From a virus, in IMG/VR virus record IMGVR_UViG_3300046535_000373, positions 1 to 22,580 of that record: DNA of 22,580 nt; one strand, given 5' to 3'. Positions 7,657-16,007 of this stretch are shown piece by piece. The notes beneath the pieces were generated by a model. It worked only from the letters and a program-made list of their open reading frames with translations. It was not told the origin of the DNA and made no database searches. The position numbers and the translations under genes were made by a program. Position 1 is the first letter of the stretch; each line of letters opens with the position of its first letter.

Positions 7657-8730
7657 ATGCCTTGGACAACCCCAACGTTACGCGTCGTACGGCAAACGGT
7701 TCGCGGTGAGATAACGACTGCGTTAGGTCGTGCTTCGTTCGTCGGCAACAGCGTCTTGCGGGTGATGGCTGATGCCATGGCGGCACTGGCGCACCTGACG
7801 TTGCGTTACCTTGATTGGTTAGCACTGCAGTTACTACCGGATACTGCTGAACATGAATGGCTAGATCGACATGGTGATATCTGGTTAGTAAACGCTGACG
7901 GAACGATCGGGCGCAAGGTTGCAACTCCAGCTATGGGTACCATTGCAATTACTGGCACACCCGGTGTTGTCGTGCCAGCTGGAACGCAATTGATCAGCGA
8001 CAATAATATTAATTACGAGACAATAGAAGACGTGACGACAGGCGCGTCACCGGTCAATGTTGGTATCGTTGCTATTGATTATGGCGCGCTCGGTAATATG
8101 GACGAAGGCGCACAATTAAGTTTCGTGGCAACACCCGCTGGCGTTGACGGTACCGCTACCGTCGTGGAATTAACCGGCGGCACTGATGATGAAACTGATA
8201 ATCAATTACGTCAACGTATCCTGCAGCGTATTCGTAATCCTGCGATGGGTGGTTCGCAAGCAGATTATGTTACGTGGGCGCTGGCAGTTCCTGGAGTGAC
8301 GCGTGCGTGGGCAGCGCCAGAGCAAGGTACCGGCACGATCACTGTACGTTTTTTAATGGACGATCTGCGTGCGGCTGATGACGGCTGGCCAACTCCTGCC
8401 GACGTTGAGATCGTAGCAACCTACATCGATAAGATGCGTCCTGTTACGGTTAAGGATTGTTACGTGCTCGCACCGATCAAGGAATTCATCGACGTCACGA
8501 TTGCAAACTTGATGCCGGATACCGAAGCCGCACGTGCTGAGATTGAAAAGAGCATCGAGGATATGCTATTTGCAAAGGCAGCTCCAGGACAAACGATTTA
8601 CGCGGCATGGATAAGCTACGCAATTTTAAATGCGCCGAGCGTGCAATCGTTTGAATTAGTAACGACGGTGGACTACGTAATGCCGTCGCTTGGACACATG
8701 GCGGTGCTGGAGACGATCCTTTATGAGTAA
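7657..8730 (+). CDS. Mu gp47-like baseplate J protein
   Basis: 357 residues, the usual size of baseplate J/gp47 proteins that form the baseplate wedge (related to T4 gp6). Seen in order: an N-terminal helical region with LAHLTLRYLDWLALQLLPDTAEHEW that reads like the family's membrane-proximal helix and D-T-A-x-x-x-x-L/W-D/H motif, a beta domain (AITGTPGVVVPAGTQLIS), the VELTGGTDDETDNQLRQRIL motif, then NPAMGGSQADYVTWALAVPGVTRAW, which is the classic baseplate J signature. The C-terminus is the family's ferredoxin-like region. It overlaps the next gene by 8 bases. Confidence 0.9.
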   Translation: MPWTTPTLRVVRQTVRGEITTALGRASFVGNSVLRVMADAMAALAHLTLRYLDWLALQLLPDTAEHEWLDRHGDIWLVNADGTIGRKVATPAMGTIAITGTPGVVVPAGTQLISDNNINYETIEDVTTGASPVNVGIVAIDYGALGNMDEGAQLSFVATPAGVDGTATVVELTGGTDDETDNQLRQRILQRIRNPAMGGSQADYVTWALAVPGVTRAWAAPEQGTGTITVRFLMDDLRAADDGWPTPADVEIVATYIDKMRPVTVKDCYVLAPIKEFIDVTIANLMPDTEAARAEIEKSIEDMLFAKAAPGQTIYAAWISYAILNAPSVQSFELVTTVDYVMPSLGHMAVLETILYE

Positions 8731-9502
8731 TCAGATTGATCGTCACGTACGTCGTACTGGCGATGATTATAAGCAAGCGTTTCTGGCGTTGCTCCCGCAA
8801 GGACAGGCATGGCCACGGCATCCGGAAAGTTTGCTCTATAAAGTGGTTGCGGGTCTTTGTGAGTACTGGGGATTTGTTGACGGTCGTGCAGCCGACTTGT
8901 TGGAACGGGAAAGTGATCCGCGCACAACGATAGAGCTGCTGCCGGATTGGGAACGTAACTGGGGATTACCCGATCCTTGTTATACAGCGCCGCAGGGAAT
9001 AGACGCACGGCAGCTTGCGCTTGTTATGCGCATGACGATGCAAGGCGCGCAGTCACGTGAGTTCTTTATTGATGTTGCCGCGCAGATTGGCTATACAATT
9101 ACCATTACGGAATATCGGACCTTTGTTGTCGGTATTGACAGTGTCGGAGATTGTCGTACATATGGTCTTTTGCCGCCAGACCCGATGCGCAATGAATGGG
9201 GCAACCCTATCATGGGTGCAGTTGGTGATGCTTATGTTAAGGATGGGGAGTTAAGCGAGTGGCCATATTATGGTCTTGGTCCAGACATAAATCGTTTCTA
9301 CTGGACGGTACATGTTAGTGGAGCCTCATTGATTTGGTTTCGCTGTGCAAGCGGACAATGTGGTATTGATCCGCACCTACGTATTGGTATCGCAGATGAT
9401 CTTGAATGCTTACTAAATCGTTGGAAGCCAGCTCACACAACAATACTCTTTGATTATGCAGGCTTGGATCATCCCGGTGATCCAATGGCTGGTACACCTT
9501 AA
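8723..9502 (+). CDS. Mu gp48-like tail protein (YmfQ/DUF2313 family)
   Basis: 259 residues from the ATG at 8723, which has GGAG about 10 bases upstream; an in-frame extension to 8690 would intrude further into the J gene and is not needed. Family landmarks are DDYKQAFLALLPQGQAWPR at the N-terminus, TTIELLPDWERNWGLPDPC, LALVMRMTMQGAQSREFFID, and a C-terminal domain ending RWKPAHTTILFDY. These match the DUF2313/YmfQ proteins that follow baseplate J in Mu-like and P2-like phages and link the baseplate to the fibres. Here it is indeed followed directly by the fibre module after a 13-base gap carrying a strong ribosome binding site. Confidence 0.85.
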   Translation: MSNQIDRHVRRTGDDYKQAFLALLPQGQAWPRHPESLLYKVVAGLCEYWGFVDGRAADLLERESDPRTTIELLPDWERNWGLPDPCYTAPQGIDARQLALVMRMTMQGAQSREFFIDVAAQIGYTITITEYRTFVVGIDSVGDCRTYGLLPPDPMRNEWGNPIMGAVGDAYVKDGELSEWPYYGLGPDINRFYWTVHVSGASLIWFRCASGQCGIDPHLRIGIADDLECLLNRWKPAHTTILFDYAGLDHPGDPMAGTP

Positions 9503-9515
9503 AAGGAGACGTCAA

Positions 9516-10814
9516 GTGAAATATGAAGCGCCCTACGGCGTGTCTGACCCTAACGCCGGTTATATCAATGGCAACCCTTCGACTGGCACGATGGGTTCAA
9601 TCCCTCCTGCTGCTGCGATAGAATATCCGCAGCGTGAGATTGTCAATTTTATTAATCGTGGCGGTTTGATTCCAAGCGATGCTGATTTGTATCAGCTCTC
9701 ACGGGCGATACAAGGTGGTTTGGTTAATTGGGGAGTTGATACTGGCATCCCGAACCAAATGGCTATCACTCCGACGCAGCCTATTTCCGCGTATGCGCTC
9801 GGCCAGCGTTTCATCGTCAAGGTGAGATACGGTAACACGGGTCAAGTTGTTCTCAACGTCAGCGGACTCGGCAACGTCCCTGTCATTCATACTGATCAAA
9901 CGCAGCTCAATGCGTACGAGATGCTGGCGGGACAGCTGATCGAAGTCGCCTATGACGGCGTTCATTTTCAGGCCATAGGTGGCATCTCTACCGGTGCCAT
10001 AACGATGACGGCAACGCAAAATCTTTACGTCAATTCCGGGATTGGAAGCGACACGCTCTACGACGGGACGGCGGCGGCGATAAGTGGAACGTCCGGGCCA
10101 TTTGCGACAATTCCGAAAGCTCTTACCACCATGAAGAAATATAATCTCGGTGGCTGGAATTTTATCATCCATATTGCGGACGGCGGTTACTACTCGCCTG
10201 ATCCAATCGATCTGCCGCTCCCGAACGGCTCCGGCATAGTTGCGCTGATTGGTAACGTCTCAAACCCCGCTGCTGTTGTGGTGACAAATAGCGGCACTGG
10301 CAGCACAATCACATCATTTCATGGCGGCAACTACGACATTCAGGGAATGCAGCTTACGGCATCGGCACCAAAGTCAGGCGACCAAGGTCATTGTCTCTGG
10401 TGGCTCAATGGCGGATATTTAACTCTTGGAATTGTGAACTTTGGTAACGCACCGCAAAATCATGTTTGCATGGGTGCGAGTTCTAGCTGCATGCCATATG
10501 GTAATCAGAATATCGTTGGCACCTATGCCGGTGGTTCGCACTACTATGCCTTCACCAACGGCGTAATTCTTAATTCGACTCCGACCAACCCAAGCATAAC
10601 AATTTCAGTCGCGAGTCAGAACTACGCCTTCATGCAGGCGGTGGACGGCGGACAAATCTGGCCGCTCTGGAATGCCATCAATGGAGCGGGAAATCTGAGC
10701 GGCTATAAATATGTCGCGTTGAGTAACGGCGTTATCAATACAGCAGCGCGAGGCGCGTCGTATCTGCCCGGTACAGTAGCGGGAGTGGCATTTTCGGGAG
10801 GACAATACATATGA
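9516..10814 (+). CDS. Tail fibre protein
   Basis: 432 residues from a GTG start at 9516. The choice is supported by AAAAGGAG with 7 bases spacing, and by the absence of an in-frame ATG nearby. The N-terminus (about residues 1-150) has the phage fibre attachment pattern: YGVSDPNAGYINGNPSTGTM, EIVNFINRGGLIPSDADLYQLSRAI, then a beta domain with GNTGQVVLNVSGLG. The remainder is Gly/Ser/Asn-rich beta structure, including an N-G-G-Y.L / G-G-N-Y-D-I pattern resembling parallel beta-helix or pectate-lyase-like folds, so it may bind or cut a surface polysaccharide; no catalytic residues can be named. Codon choice here is visibly richer in C-ending codons than in the baseplate genes before it. It overlaps the next gene by ATGA. 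Confidence 0.75.
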   Translation: MKYEAPYGVSDPNAGYINGNPSTGTMGSIPPAAAIEYPQREIVNFINRGGLIPSDADLYQLSRAIQGGLVNWGVDTGIPNQMAITPTQPISAYALGQRFIVKVRYGNTGQVVLNVSGLGNVPVIHTDQTQLNAYEMLAGQLIEVAYDGVHFQAIGGISTGAITMTATQNLYVNSGIGSDTLYDGTAAAISGTSGPFATIPKALTTMKKYNLGGWNFIIHIADGGYYSPDPIDLPLPNGSGIVALIGNVSNPAAVVVTNSGTGSTITSFHGGNYDIQGMQLTASAPKSGDQGHCLWWLNGGYLTLGIVNFGNAPQNHVCMGASSSCMPYGNQNIVGTYAGGSHYYAFTNGVILNSTPTNPSITISVASQNYAFMQAVDGGQIWPLWNAINGAGNLSGYKYVALSNGVINTAARGASYLPGTVAGVAFSGGQYI

Positions 10815-11419
10815 ACATTTTGGATTTCTACTGGATCATCGGCGGATCAGCAACTGAGGTCTATTCTGGCGCGACTAACACGCTCGTTCCAGTGACTGAT
10901 CAAACATACACCGATTGGAGTGCAACTAAGGTTGCCTCTCCTATTGCCAGTGAGGCTGAGCTGGCTCAGGCATTACAATCCGTCGGTTCACAGTTGCCAG
11001 CATGGTTGTTTGCGGCAAAGGATACTTTCATTCAGCCTTCAGTGGGAAACTATACCGAGGGGCAGCTTGCCGCCTACAATGCTGATGCGCGTTATCGCCA
11101 TGCCAGCGGCGGCATCACCGTCACAAGTCTTAGCGCGGTGCCGTTTCTCACTGATCCGACCTCGCGCAATACGGTCAATAGTGCCTATCAATATGCGGTA
11201 GTTAATCCGGCTCACGTTACCGATTGGAAAATGTCGGACGGCTCGTTTATCCAATTGAGTAACACGCAATTGGCGACGCTCAATGACGATATGACGATGT
11301 TTGTGCAATCGTGTTTTACTTGTGAAAGCGCTAACCTAACGGCTATTATCGGAGGCACTATGACAACGCTCGCGGCAGTTGACGCGGCATTTGCTGCAAT
11401 TTCAAATACATTCTCCTGA
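10811..11419 (+). CDS. Fibre-associated protein with DUF4376-like domain
   Basis: 202 residues. The start has GGGAGGAC upstream and overlaps the fibre stop. The C-terminal half (about residues 95-195) reads like DUF4376: an R-H-A-S-G-G-I-T-V start, PFLTDPTSRNTVNSAYQYA, VTDWKMSDGSFIQLSNTQL and MTMFVQSCFTCE. DUF4376 proteins usually lie right after or at the end of tail fibres, as here. The N-terminal 90 residues begin DFYWIIGG and resemble the short N-terminal domains of such proteins. A role as fibre cap or assembly factor is inferred from context only. Confidence 0.7.
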   Translation: MNILDFYWIIGGSATEVYSGATNTLVPVTDQTYTDWSATKVASPIASEAELAQALQSVGSQLPAWLFAAKDTFIQPSVGNYTEGQLAAYNADARYRHASGGITVTSLSAVPFLTDPTSRNTVNSAYQYAVVNPAHVTDWKMSDGSFIQLSNTQLATLNDDMTMFVQSCFTCESANLTAIIGGTMTTLAAVDAAFAAISNTFS

Positions 11420-11420
11420 C

Positions 11421-11765
11421 ATGGCAACAGTCAATATCACGGTCGAGAATGACGCGGACTTTTATCGCGTCTTCCAATACATGACGGCTGTTGGTGCACC
11501 AATTGATATGACTGGTGCATCGTTGGAGATGATGTTGCGTCGTCATGCTGAGGATGTCGAGGCTGAGTTGCGGCTTGGTACTGATACTGGAGAGATTATT
11601 CTGCTTAATCCGGCAGGTGGTCTTTTCTCTGTGAGAATTTTACAGGACACTTTAGCACGGTTGGGACTTGGCAGTCATGATCAGTCTATGATTATGACGC
11701 TCAATGGAATGAAAATAAAAATATGGTTTGGCACGCTTATCAATAATGCGGGACCGACACGATGA
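11421..11765 (+). CDS. Small fibre-module protein, unknown function
   Basis: 114 residues from the ATG at 11421, one base after the preceding stop; an in-frame extension to 11379 would lie inside the previous gene. Alternating hydrophobic residues (VNITVENDADFYRVFQY, GASLEMMLRRHAED, GLFSVRILQDTLARL, SMIMTLNGMKIKIWFG) predict a compact beta sandwich. The layout (initial strand, PIDMTGASL, a G-G-L-F strand, then a L-A-R-L-x-x-G turn) resembles small proteins found beside tail fibres, possibly of the BppU N-terminal kind that attach to baseplates. I do not recognise it firmly. ATGA overlap with the next fibre gene suggests joint expression and perhaps a shared structure. Confidence 0.65.
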   Translation: MATVNITVENDADFYRVFQYMTAVGAPIDMTGASLEMMLRRHAEDVEAELRLGTDTGEIILLNPAGGLFSVRILQDTLARLGLGSHDQSMIMTLNGMKIKIWFGTLINNAGPTR

Positions 11766-13636
11766 GCAGCGTTGATATTATTAATCAAGATCCAGTAACG
11801 ATCATTATAAATGCTGCTGATGACGACACGATTGTTGTAACTGCGTCTGATGATTTGGAAACAATACAGGTTCTTGACCAAGGCATACCGGGACCGCCGG
11901 GACCGCCGTCGCTTGTACCGGGACCAGCGGGACCGACAGGACCGCAAGGGCCACCGGGAACAGAAGCTGTTGTTTTCATGCGCGATACGGCACCTGTAGG
12001 ACCAAAACCGGGTTCGATCTGGTGGGACAGTGACAGCGGAAATACATACATTTATTATGTTGATCTAGACAGTGCGCAGTGGGTTCAGCAAAATACGGTC
12101 TTTGATGCTTACGTTACGTCTGCGAATATTCCAGACTTCGCCGAAGGCGTTGACGACCGCGTTGCTGCGCTACTCAAACAAGGAAGCAATGTCTCTCTCG
12201 TTTATGATGATGCCGCCAATACGCTGACGATTAATTCGACGGGCGGTACTGGCGGCGGTGGTGGGAATGCGCTCAGCGTTGCGTTCACCCCTACGGGCAA
12301 CGTTTCGGCGACCGATGTTCAGACGGCCATAGCGGAAGTCGATACGGAGAAAGTCGCCAAGGCTGGTGACAGCATGACCGGCTCGCTGACGTTGCCTCTC
12401 GGATCTGCCACTACGCCGTCCCTGAATTTTACTGGAGAATTGAATACAGGATTATATTCGACAGCGGGTGCGCTCAACGTAGCTATCGCTGGAGTACCGG
12501 CATTTTCTTTGAATACGAGTATCTGCAATATCCTTGCACAGACAAGATCGCTCGACGGTTCGCAAGCGTTACCGGGATATGCTTTCGGCAGCGAACCGGC
12601 AAGCGGATTATTTCGCAAAGGTGCTGGCTCACTTTCGCTTTCCGCCAATAATAGCGAAGTGATGAACTGGAATAGTACCAATAAAGTAACGACCGCCTTT
12701 GGCGCGATCATACTGCCAGCTGACCCGGCTAATCCTCTCGAAGCAGCAACCAAGCAATATGTCGATGCCTCTCCCGGTACGGGTGTCACCAAGGCATACG
12801 TCGACGCTGCCGACGCAACGAAGGCTGGTATCGTCTCGCCGACATTTACCGGCGATCCAAAAGCACCGACGCCAGCGGCTAACGATAACGATACCAGCAT
12901 CGCTACGACAGCTTTCGTCAATGGCGCTATCGCGGCAATCTCGCCGAGTGTCACGACCGCCTATGTAGACGCGGCGGATGCGCTGCGCGTCCTGAAGGCT
13001 GGCGACACGATGACCGGACCGCTGATGCTTCCGGCTGATCCCTCTTTGTCACTTCAGGCTGCGACGAAACAATACGTTGATAATGCCGACTTATCATTTC
13101 AGACATCAACCAAAACCTACATTGATAACGCCGACGCGCTAAAAGCTCCGCTCGCGTCACCGACATTTACCGGCGACCCGAAAGCGCCAACGCCAGCTCC
13201 AGGTGACAACGACACATCGATAGCAACGACTGCTTTTGTTACGGCTGCGATGACGGCGGCAGGCAGTACCAATCCGTCTAATGCTAATCCGGCAATGGAC
13301 AGTGTTGCCGCTCCCGGTTCATCTGCGCTCTATTCGCGTGGTGATCACGTCCACCCGTCAGATACAACAAAGGCTCCGCTGGCTTCGCCTGTCTTTACCG
13401 GCGATCCAAAAGCGCCGACGCCGAATGCTGGCGACAATGATACATCACTGGCGACAACCGCATTTGTCACGACCGCGATCAATACAAAGCCAAGCGCCTC
13501 GATCTCTGATGCAGCGCCGCTCTCACCAATAGCGGGACAGCTTTGGTGGAATAGCATGACAGGCGCTCTCTATATCTACTTTACCGACGTAAACACAAGC
13601 CAGTGGGTTCAAGTCGGCGGTGCGGAAGTGAACTAA
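11762..13636 (+). CDS. Collagen-like repeat tail fibre protein
   Basis: 624 residues. Order of parts: a beta-rich N-terminus, a short collagen-like Gly-X-Y run (about residues 41-66) with one break, a WWD...YIYYVDLDSAQWVQ module (about 90-116), a Gly-rich turn, a helical/beta shaft with recurring AATKQYVD units, three copies of a FTGDPKAPTP...ATTAFV repeat, and a C-terminal LWWNSMTGALYIYF...QWVQVGG module that echoes the N-terminal one. The TGDPKAPTP/TTAFV unit is a widespread phage tail-fibre shaft repeat. No catalytic domain or chaperone is seen. Probably a trimeric adhesin; host range determinant by inference. The start overlaps the previous stop by ATGA; it is followed by a 12-base gap with an SD for the next gene. 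Confidence 0.8.
   Translation: MSSVDIINQDPVTIIINAADDDTIVVTASDDLETIQVLDQGIPGPPGPPSLVPGPAGPTGPQGPPGTEAVVFMRDTAPVGPKPGSIWWDSDSGNTYIYYVDLDSAQWVQQNTVFDAYVTSANIPDFAEGVDDRVAALLKQGSNVSLVYDDAANTLTINSTGGTGGGGGNALSVAFTPTGNVSATDVQTAIAEVDTEKVAKAGDSMTGSLTLPLGSATTPSLNFTGELNTGLYSTAGALNVAIAGVPAFSLNTSICNILAQTRSLDGSQALPGYAFGSEPASGLFRKGAGSLSLSANNSEVMNWNSTNKVTTAFGAIILPADPANPLEAATKQYVDASPGTGVTKAYVDAADATKAGIVSPTFTGDPKAPTPAANDNDTSIATTAFVNGAIAAISPSVTTAYVDAADALRVLKAGDTMTGPLMLPADPSLSLQAATKQYVDNADLSFQTSTKTYIDNADALKAPLASPTFTGDPKAPTPAPGDNDTSIATTAFVTAAMTAAGSTNPSNANPAMDSVAAPGSSALYSRGDHVHPSDTTKAPLASPVFTGDPKAPTPNAGDNDTSLATTAFVTTAINTKPSASISDAAPLSPIAGQLWWNSMTGALYIYFTDVNTSQWVQVGGAEVN
11884..11963 (+). repeat. Collagen-like Gly-X-Y repeat region in fibre gene
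   Basis: Codes for IPGPPGPPS, LVPGPAG, PTGPQGPPGTE: about eight Gly-X-Y triplets with one interruption. At DNA level it is a near-repetition of GGACCG/GGACCA units. Such short collagen stretches trimerise fibre shafts in many phages and change length easily. Confidence 0.85.
12842..13468 (+). repeat. Three tail-fibre shaft repeats
   Basis: Units at about 12842-12921, 13162-13241 and 13392-13468 each code for TFTGDPKAPTP (VFTGDPKAPTP in the third), then a variable A/P-x-N/D-D-N-D-T-S and (I/L)ATTAFV. Spacers contain the second recurring motif, AATKQYVD. The units are similar but not identical, so this is a protein repeat, not a CRISPR array. Confidence 0.85.
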
Positions 13637-13648
13637 GGAGATTATCTA

Positions 13649-14896
13649 ATGCCCTATGATTTTCCTGCGTCACCAACTGAAGGACAAACCTATAGTCCAG
13701 CCGGAGGACCGGATTACGTCTGGCATACAGCCTCCGGTGCATGGGACATCAAGACCAGCGGCAGTAATTCGGCCTTTGTCGCCAAGGCTGGCGATATCAT
13801 GTCAGGTCAATTGGGATTGCCGACCGGACCGGCAGCAAGCAACGCCGTTCGTAAGGATTACGTCGATGCCGCCGACGCGACGGTATCAGCCGCCAAGGTT
13901 TCCAAGACCGGCGATGCAATGAGCGGCAATCTAAACATTAATGTTGCAAGTCCGCAGTTGCTTCTTTCTAAGACCGCCAGTGGACAAGGCGCGTTTCTCG
14001 GTGGCTATACGGGAACTAGTACGCGATGGGTGATACAGCTTGGAAATTCAACGGCTGAGAGCGGCGGAAACGCTGGCAGTGATTTTGAAATTGATCGCTA
14101 TAATGACAGCGCCGGTTGGTTAGGCTCGCCATTGTTGATTAATCGAGCGAGCGGCGCAGTAACTATTGCCCAAGCGTTATCTGTTGGTGGAGCGTTTTCG
14201 TCCGGGCCTATGAATGCAAACGGCAATAGGATTGATTGCGGTTTCCTTTATTCAACCGGCAACGTGCAAGCCGCTGCGTCGCTCATGTGGGGACCAAACG
14301 GAGATTATATTTACGCTGATACTAATGCTACGTTGATGCTCGTCAATGGCGCGGCTTGCTATTGGTCCTACACAAAATCAAATGGCTACTGGCAATGGGT
14401 GGTGAACAATGCCATCACCATTCAACTGCAATATCCGGCTGGCTTTCTCGTCAATGGCGCGGCCTACAAGCCCGGCGGCGGCGCGTGGGCCGACTCGTCC
14501 GACGAGCGCATCAAGAATGTGCAGGGTGATTATGCAGTCGGCCTAGATGCCGTCGCGCAACTGCGTCCTGTCACCTTCACCTATAAAGGCAATGATACAG
14601 CGGAGCCGCCGGATCATATTCCTTCGGCTGACGGTACAAAATCAAAAGATGCGTTGGCTGTTCCCTATCCCAACAGCCCGCACCGGCAAGTCGCCGAGAG
14701 CAGTAAGACATTTCATGGTCTGATCGCGCAGGAGGTCGAGAGTATCTTTCCGGAAATGGTGACGTTGCGTAATGGCTATATCGACGGCGAACAAGTCAAC
14801 GACATACGCGACCTTGACACGACTCCGCTGATCTTTGCACTCATCAATGCCATCAAGGAATTAAAAGCGCGGGTCGAAACGCTGGAAGGCGCATGA
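13649..14896 (+). CDS. Tail fibre/spike with C-terminal peptidase S74 intramolecular chaperone
   Basis: 415 residues; the start has AAGGAG with suitable spacing. The N-terminus begins DFPASPTEGQTYSP and carries a YVWHTASGAWD module, followed by RKDYVDAADATV shaft units like those in the upstream fibre and a beta-rich middle (about residues 90-275). The C-terminus is typical S74: SSDERIKN with Ser284-Asp285 as the expected self-cleavage dyad, LDAVAQLRPVTFTYKG, FHGLIAQEVESIFPEMV, and a final coiled-coil (IFALINAIKELKARVETLE). The S74 domain trimerises the fibre during folding and then cuts itself off. The stretch between PVTFTYKG and HGLIAQEV is somewhat long (about 45 residues). Confidence 0.9.
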   Translation: MPYDFPASPTEGQTYSPAGGPDYVWHTASGAWDIKTSGSNSAFVAKAGDIMSGQLGLPTGPAASNAVRKDYVDAADATVSAAKVSKTGDAMSGNLNINVASPQLLLSKTASGQGAFLGGYTGTSTRWVIQLGNSTAESGGNAGSDFEIDRYNDSAGWLGSPLLINRASGAVTIAQALSVGGAFSSGPMNANGNRIDCGFLYSTGNVQAAASLMWGPNGDYIYADTNATLMLVNGAACYWSYTKSNGYWQWVVNNAITIQLQYPAGFLVNGAAYKPGGGAWADSSDERIKNVQGDYAVGLDAVAQLRPVTFTYKGNDTAEPPDHIPSADGTKSKDALAVPYPNSPHRQVAESSKTFHGLIAQEVESIFPEMVTLRNGYIDGEQVNDIRDLDTTPLIFALINAIKELKARVETLEGA

Positions 14897-14944
14897 GGGG
14901 AACCGCCGCTGACGATGCAGGATTTTATAACTAAGATAAAATGA

Positions 14945-15253
14945 ATGGAAGCGAGAACAATCATCGCAGTTTGTTTTGTAATGGTGCTGCTTGGCGCTGC
15001 GATGGTCTATTCAAAAGGCGATGAGCCGCTACGTCCAGTTTGCGTTACCGATGAAGACCGCGTTCATATTCGAGCGCAGGTTCTCGCAGCCGTTGACGAG
15101 GCGTTCAGAGACAACATGAAACATTTATTTACCAGCTGGCTTAAGGATGCACGCGATCAGCCTAATCGTGCGTCTGCTGGATTGCAGAATTCTATTGTTA
15201 TTTATCAACGCGCTAGAGCTGACGCGCTGAAATGGACACCACCGAGTTGCTAA
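14945..15253 (+). CDS. Small membrane-anchored protein, candidate lysis-cassette member
   Basis: 102 residues. An N-terminal hydrophobic segment (about residues 5-22, TIIAVCFVMVLLGAAMVY) is followed by an acidic/basic amphipathic region and a final CxP-rich end (PPSC). Only two cysteines outside the membrane segment remain (PVCV and the terminal Cys). There is no good Shine-Dalgarno before this ATG, which makes the start the weakest point; a 48-base stretch separates it from the fibre gene. Position after the last fibre and topology (anchor plus periplasmic tail) fit a spanin- or holin-type lysis protein, but no family motif is visible, so function is open. Confidence 0.6.
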   Translation: MEARTIIAVCFVMVLLGAAMVYSKGDEPLRPVCVTDEDRVHIRAQVLAAVDEAFRDNMKHLFTSWLKDARDQPNRASAGLQNSIVIYQRARADALKWTPPSC

Positions 15254-15265
15254 CAGGAGACTTAA

Positions 15266-15568
15266 ATGAAACGGATGATCCTTGGAATTATTTTGATGAC
15301 GTTGCTGCCAGCGGCTGCAGCGGAGGCACGACGTACGCACGTGCGTATTTATAAGGAGACTCCAGCGCAAGAGCCAGCACGAGCTGCACCGCTTGCGATC
15401 GTGCCGCCATTCGCCATGGCGATCGATCTGATACGGCGAACGTCGTGCGATCCCGCGATCGCGGTGGCAACTGGTCCGGACGATCCAGGCTTTACGTCGC
15501 ACCCGGTGGGCAATTATTTAATCCCTGCGATCTACCGCAGTGAGTGTGGAGCGCAACCGAAGAGGTGA
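15266..15568 (+). CDS. Small secreted protein, unknown function
   Basis: 100 residues. The start is well supported by CAGGAGACTTAA-ATG. A classic signal peptide is visible: MKRMILGIILMTLLPAAAAEA, with likely cleavage after residue 21. The mature part is Pro/Ala-rich with two cysteines (TSCDP and SECG) that could form a disulphide in the periplasm. No known domain recognised. It sits between a membrane-anchored protein and the RlpA-like protein, so a role at the envelope or in lysis is plausible. Its last codons run into the ribosome binding region of the next gene. Confidence 0.6.
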   Translation: MKRMILGIILMTLLPAAAAEARRTHVRIYKETPAQEPARAAPLAIVPPFAMAIDLIRRTSCDPAIAVATGPDDPGFTSHPVGNYLIPAIYRSECGAQPKR

Positions 15569-15572
15569 AGCC

Positions 15573-16007
15573 ATGGTATTACGGCTTAAGGGAAAGGTCT
15601 CATGGTTTGGTGGACCCAATGATATGGGAGTCGCGCCAGACGAAGGTCTCGCTTTTATTTACGAAATAGAAATGGCACCACATTTATTTTTACCAACACA
15701 ACCTCCCGGCACATCGGGTCTGGCGAGACGATTAAATCCATACGTGCACTTCATTGCGTGCCGGTGGGACTACGATATTTATCCCAAGGATCAAATAATA
15801 AAAGAGTTGGCAGTTATTCGTGCCGTCAAGACGCAGGTCGTGCTGACAGCTTTCCCGGCTGATTGGGGACCGCATTCAGATACAGATAGGGTTGCGGATA
15901 TCAGTGAAGGCTTGATGTTCGATTTGGGGATCACGACTGATGATGAAGTAGAGGTTGCGTTAATGAGCGAGCTGCGTCCTGCCGTGATAAAAGGACCGCT
16001 GGTTTGA
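15573..16007 (+). CDS. Small protein with RlpA-like double-psi barrel signature
   Basis: 144 residues from the ATG at 15573, which has GAGG 7 bases upstream; an in-frame extension to 15540 would overlap the previous gene and lacks a better ribosome site. The core reads KGKVSWFGGPNDMGVAPDEGLAF near the N-terminus and FPADWGPHSDTDRVADIS followed by GLMFDLGITTDDEVEV near the C-terminus. The latter has the same layout as RlpA-type double-psi beta-barrels (D-R-G-P-F...R-x-I-D-L-S...LG...G...V), a fold used by lytic transglycosylases and expansins. No signal peptide is visible. The barrel assignment is inference from motif layout; similar short proteins occur in other phages and prophages by my recollection, without a proven function. 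Confidence 0.65.
   Translation: MVLRLKGKVSWFGGPNDMGVAPDEGLAFIYEIEMAPHLFLPTQPPGTSGLARRLNPYVHFIACRWDYDIYPKDQIIKELAVIRAVKTQVVLTAFPADWGPHSDTDRVADISEGLMFDLGITTDDEVEVALMSELRPAVIKGPLV

Noticed and set aside
12319-12954. 211-codon open frame on the - strand inside the collagen-like fibre gene
   Set aside because: It is antisense to a clear repeat-containing fibre, has no ribosome site or coupling, and its composition mirrors the fibre's repeats.
12842-13468. Repeats with variable spacers resembling a CRISPR array
   Set aside because: Units are about 80 bases, inexact, in frame and code for known tail-fibre repeats.
9516-14896. Diversity-generating retroelement or invertible fibre cassette
   Set aside because: No reverse transcriptase, no template/variable repeat pair and no invertase or inverted crossover sites were seen around the fibre genes.
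14914-14943. Nine-codon mini-frame before the first candidate lysis gene
   Set aside because: No ribosome site, too short to support; could be a leader peptide but nothing shows this.
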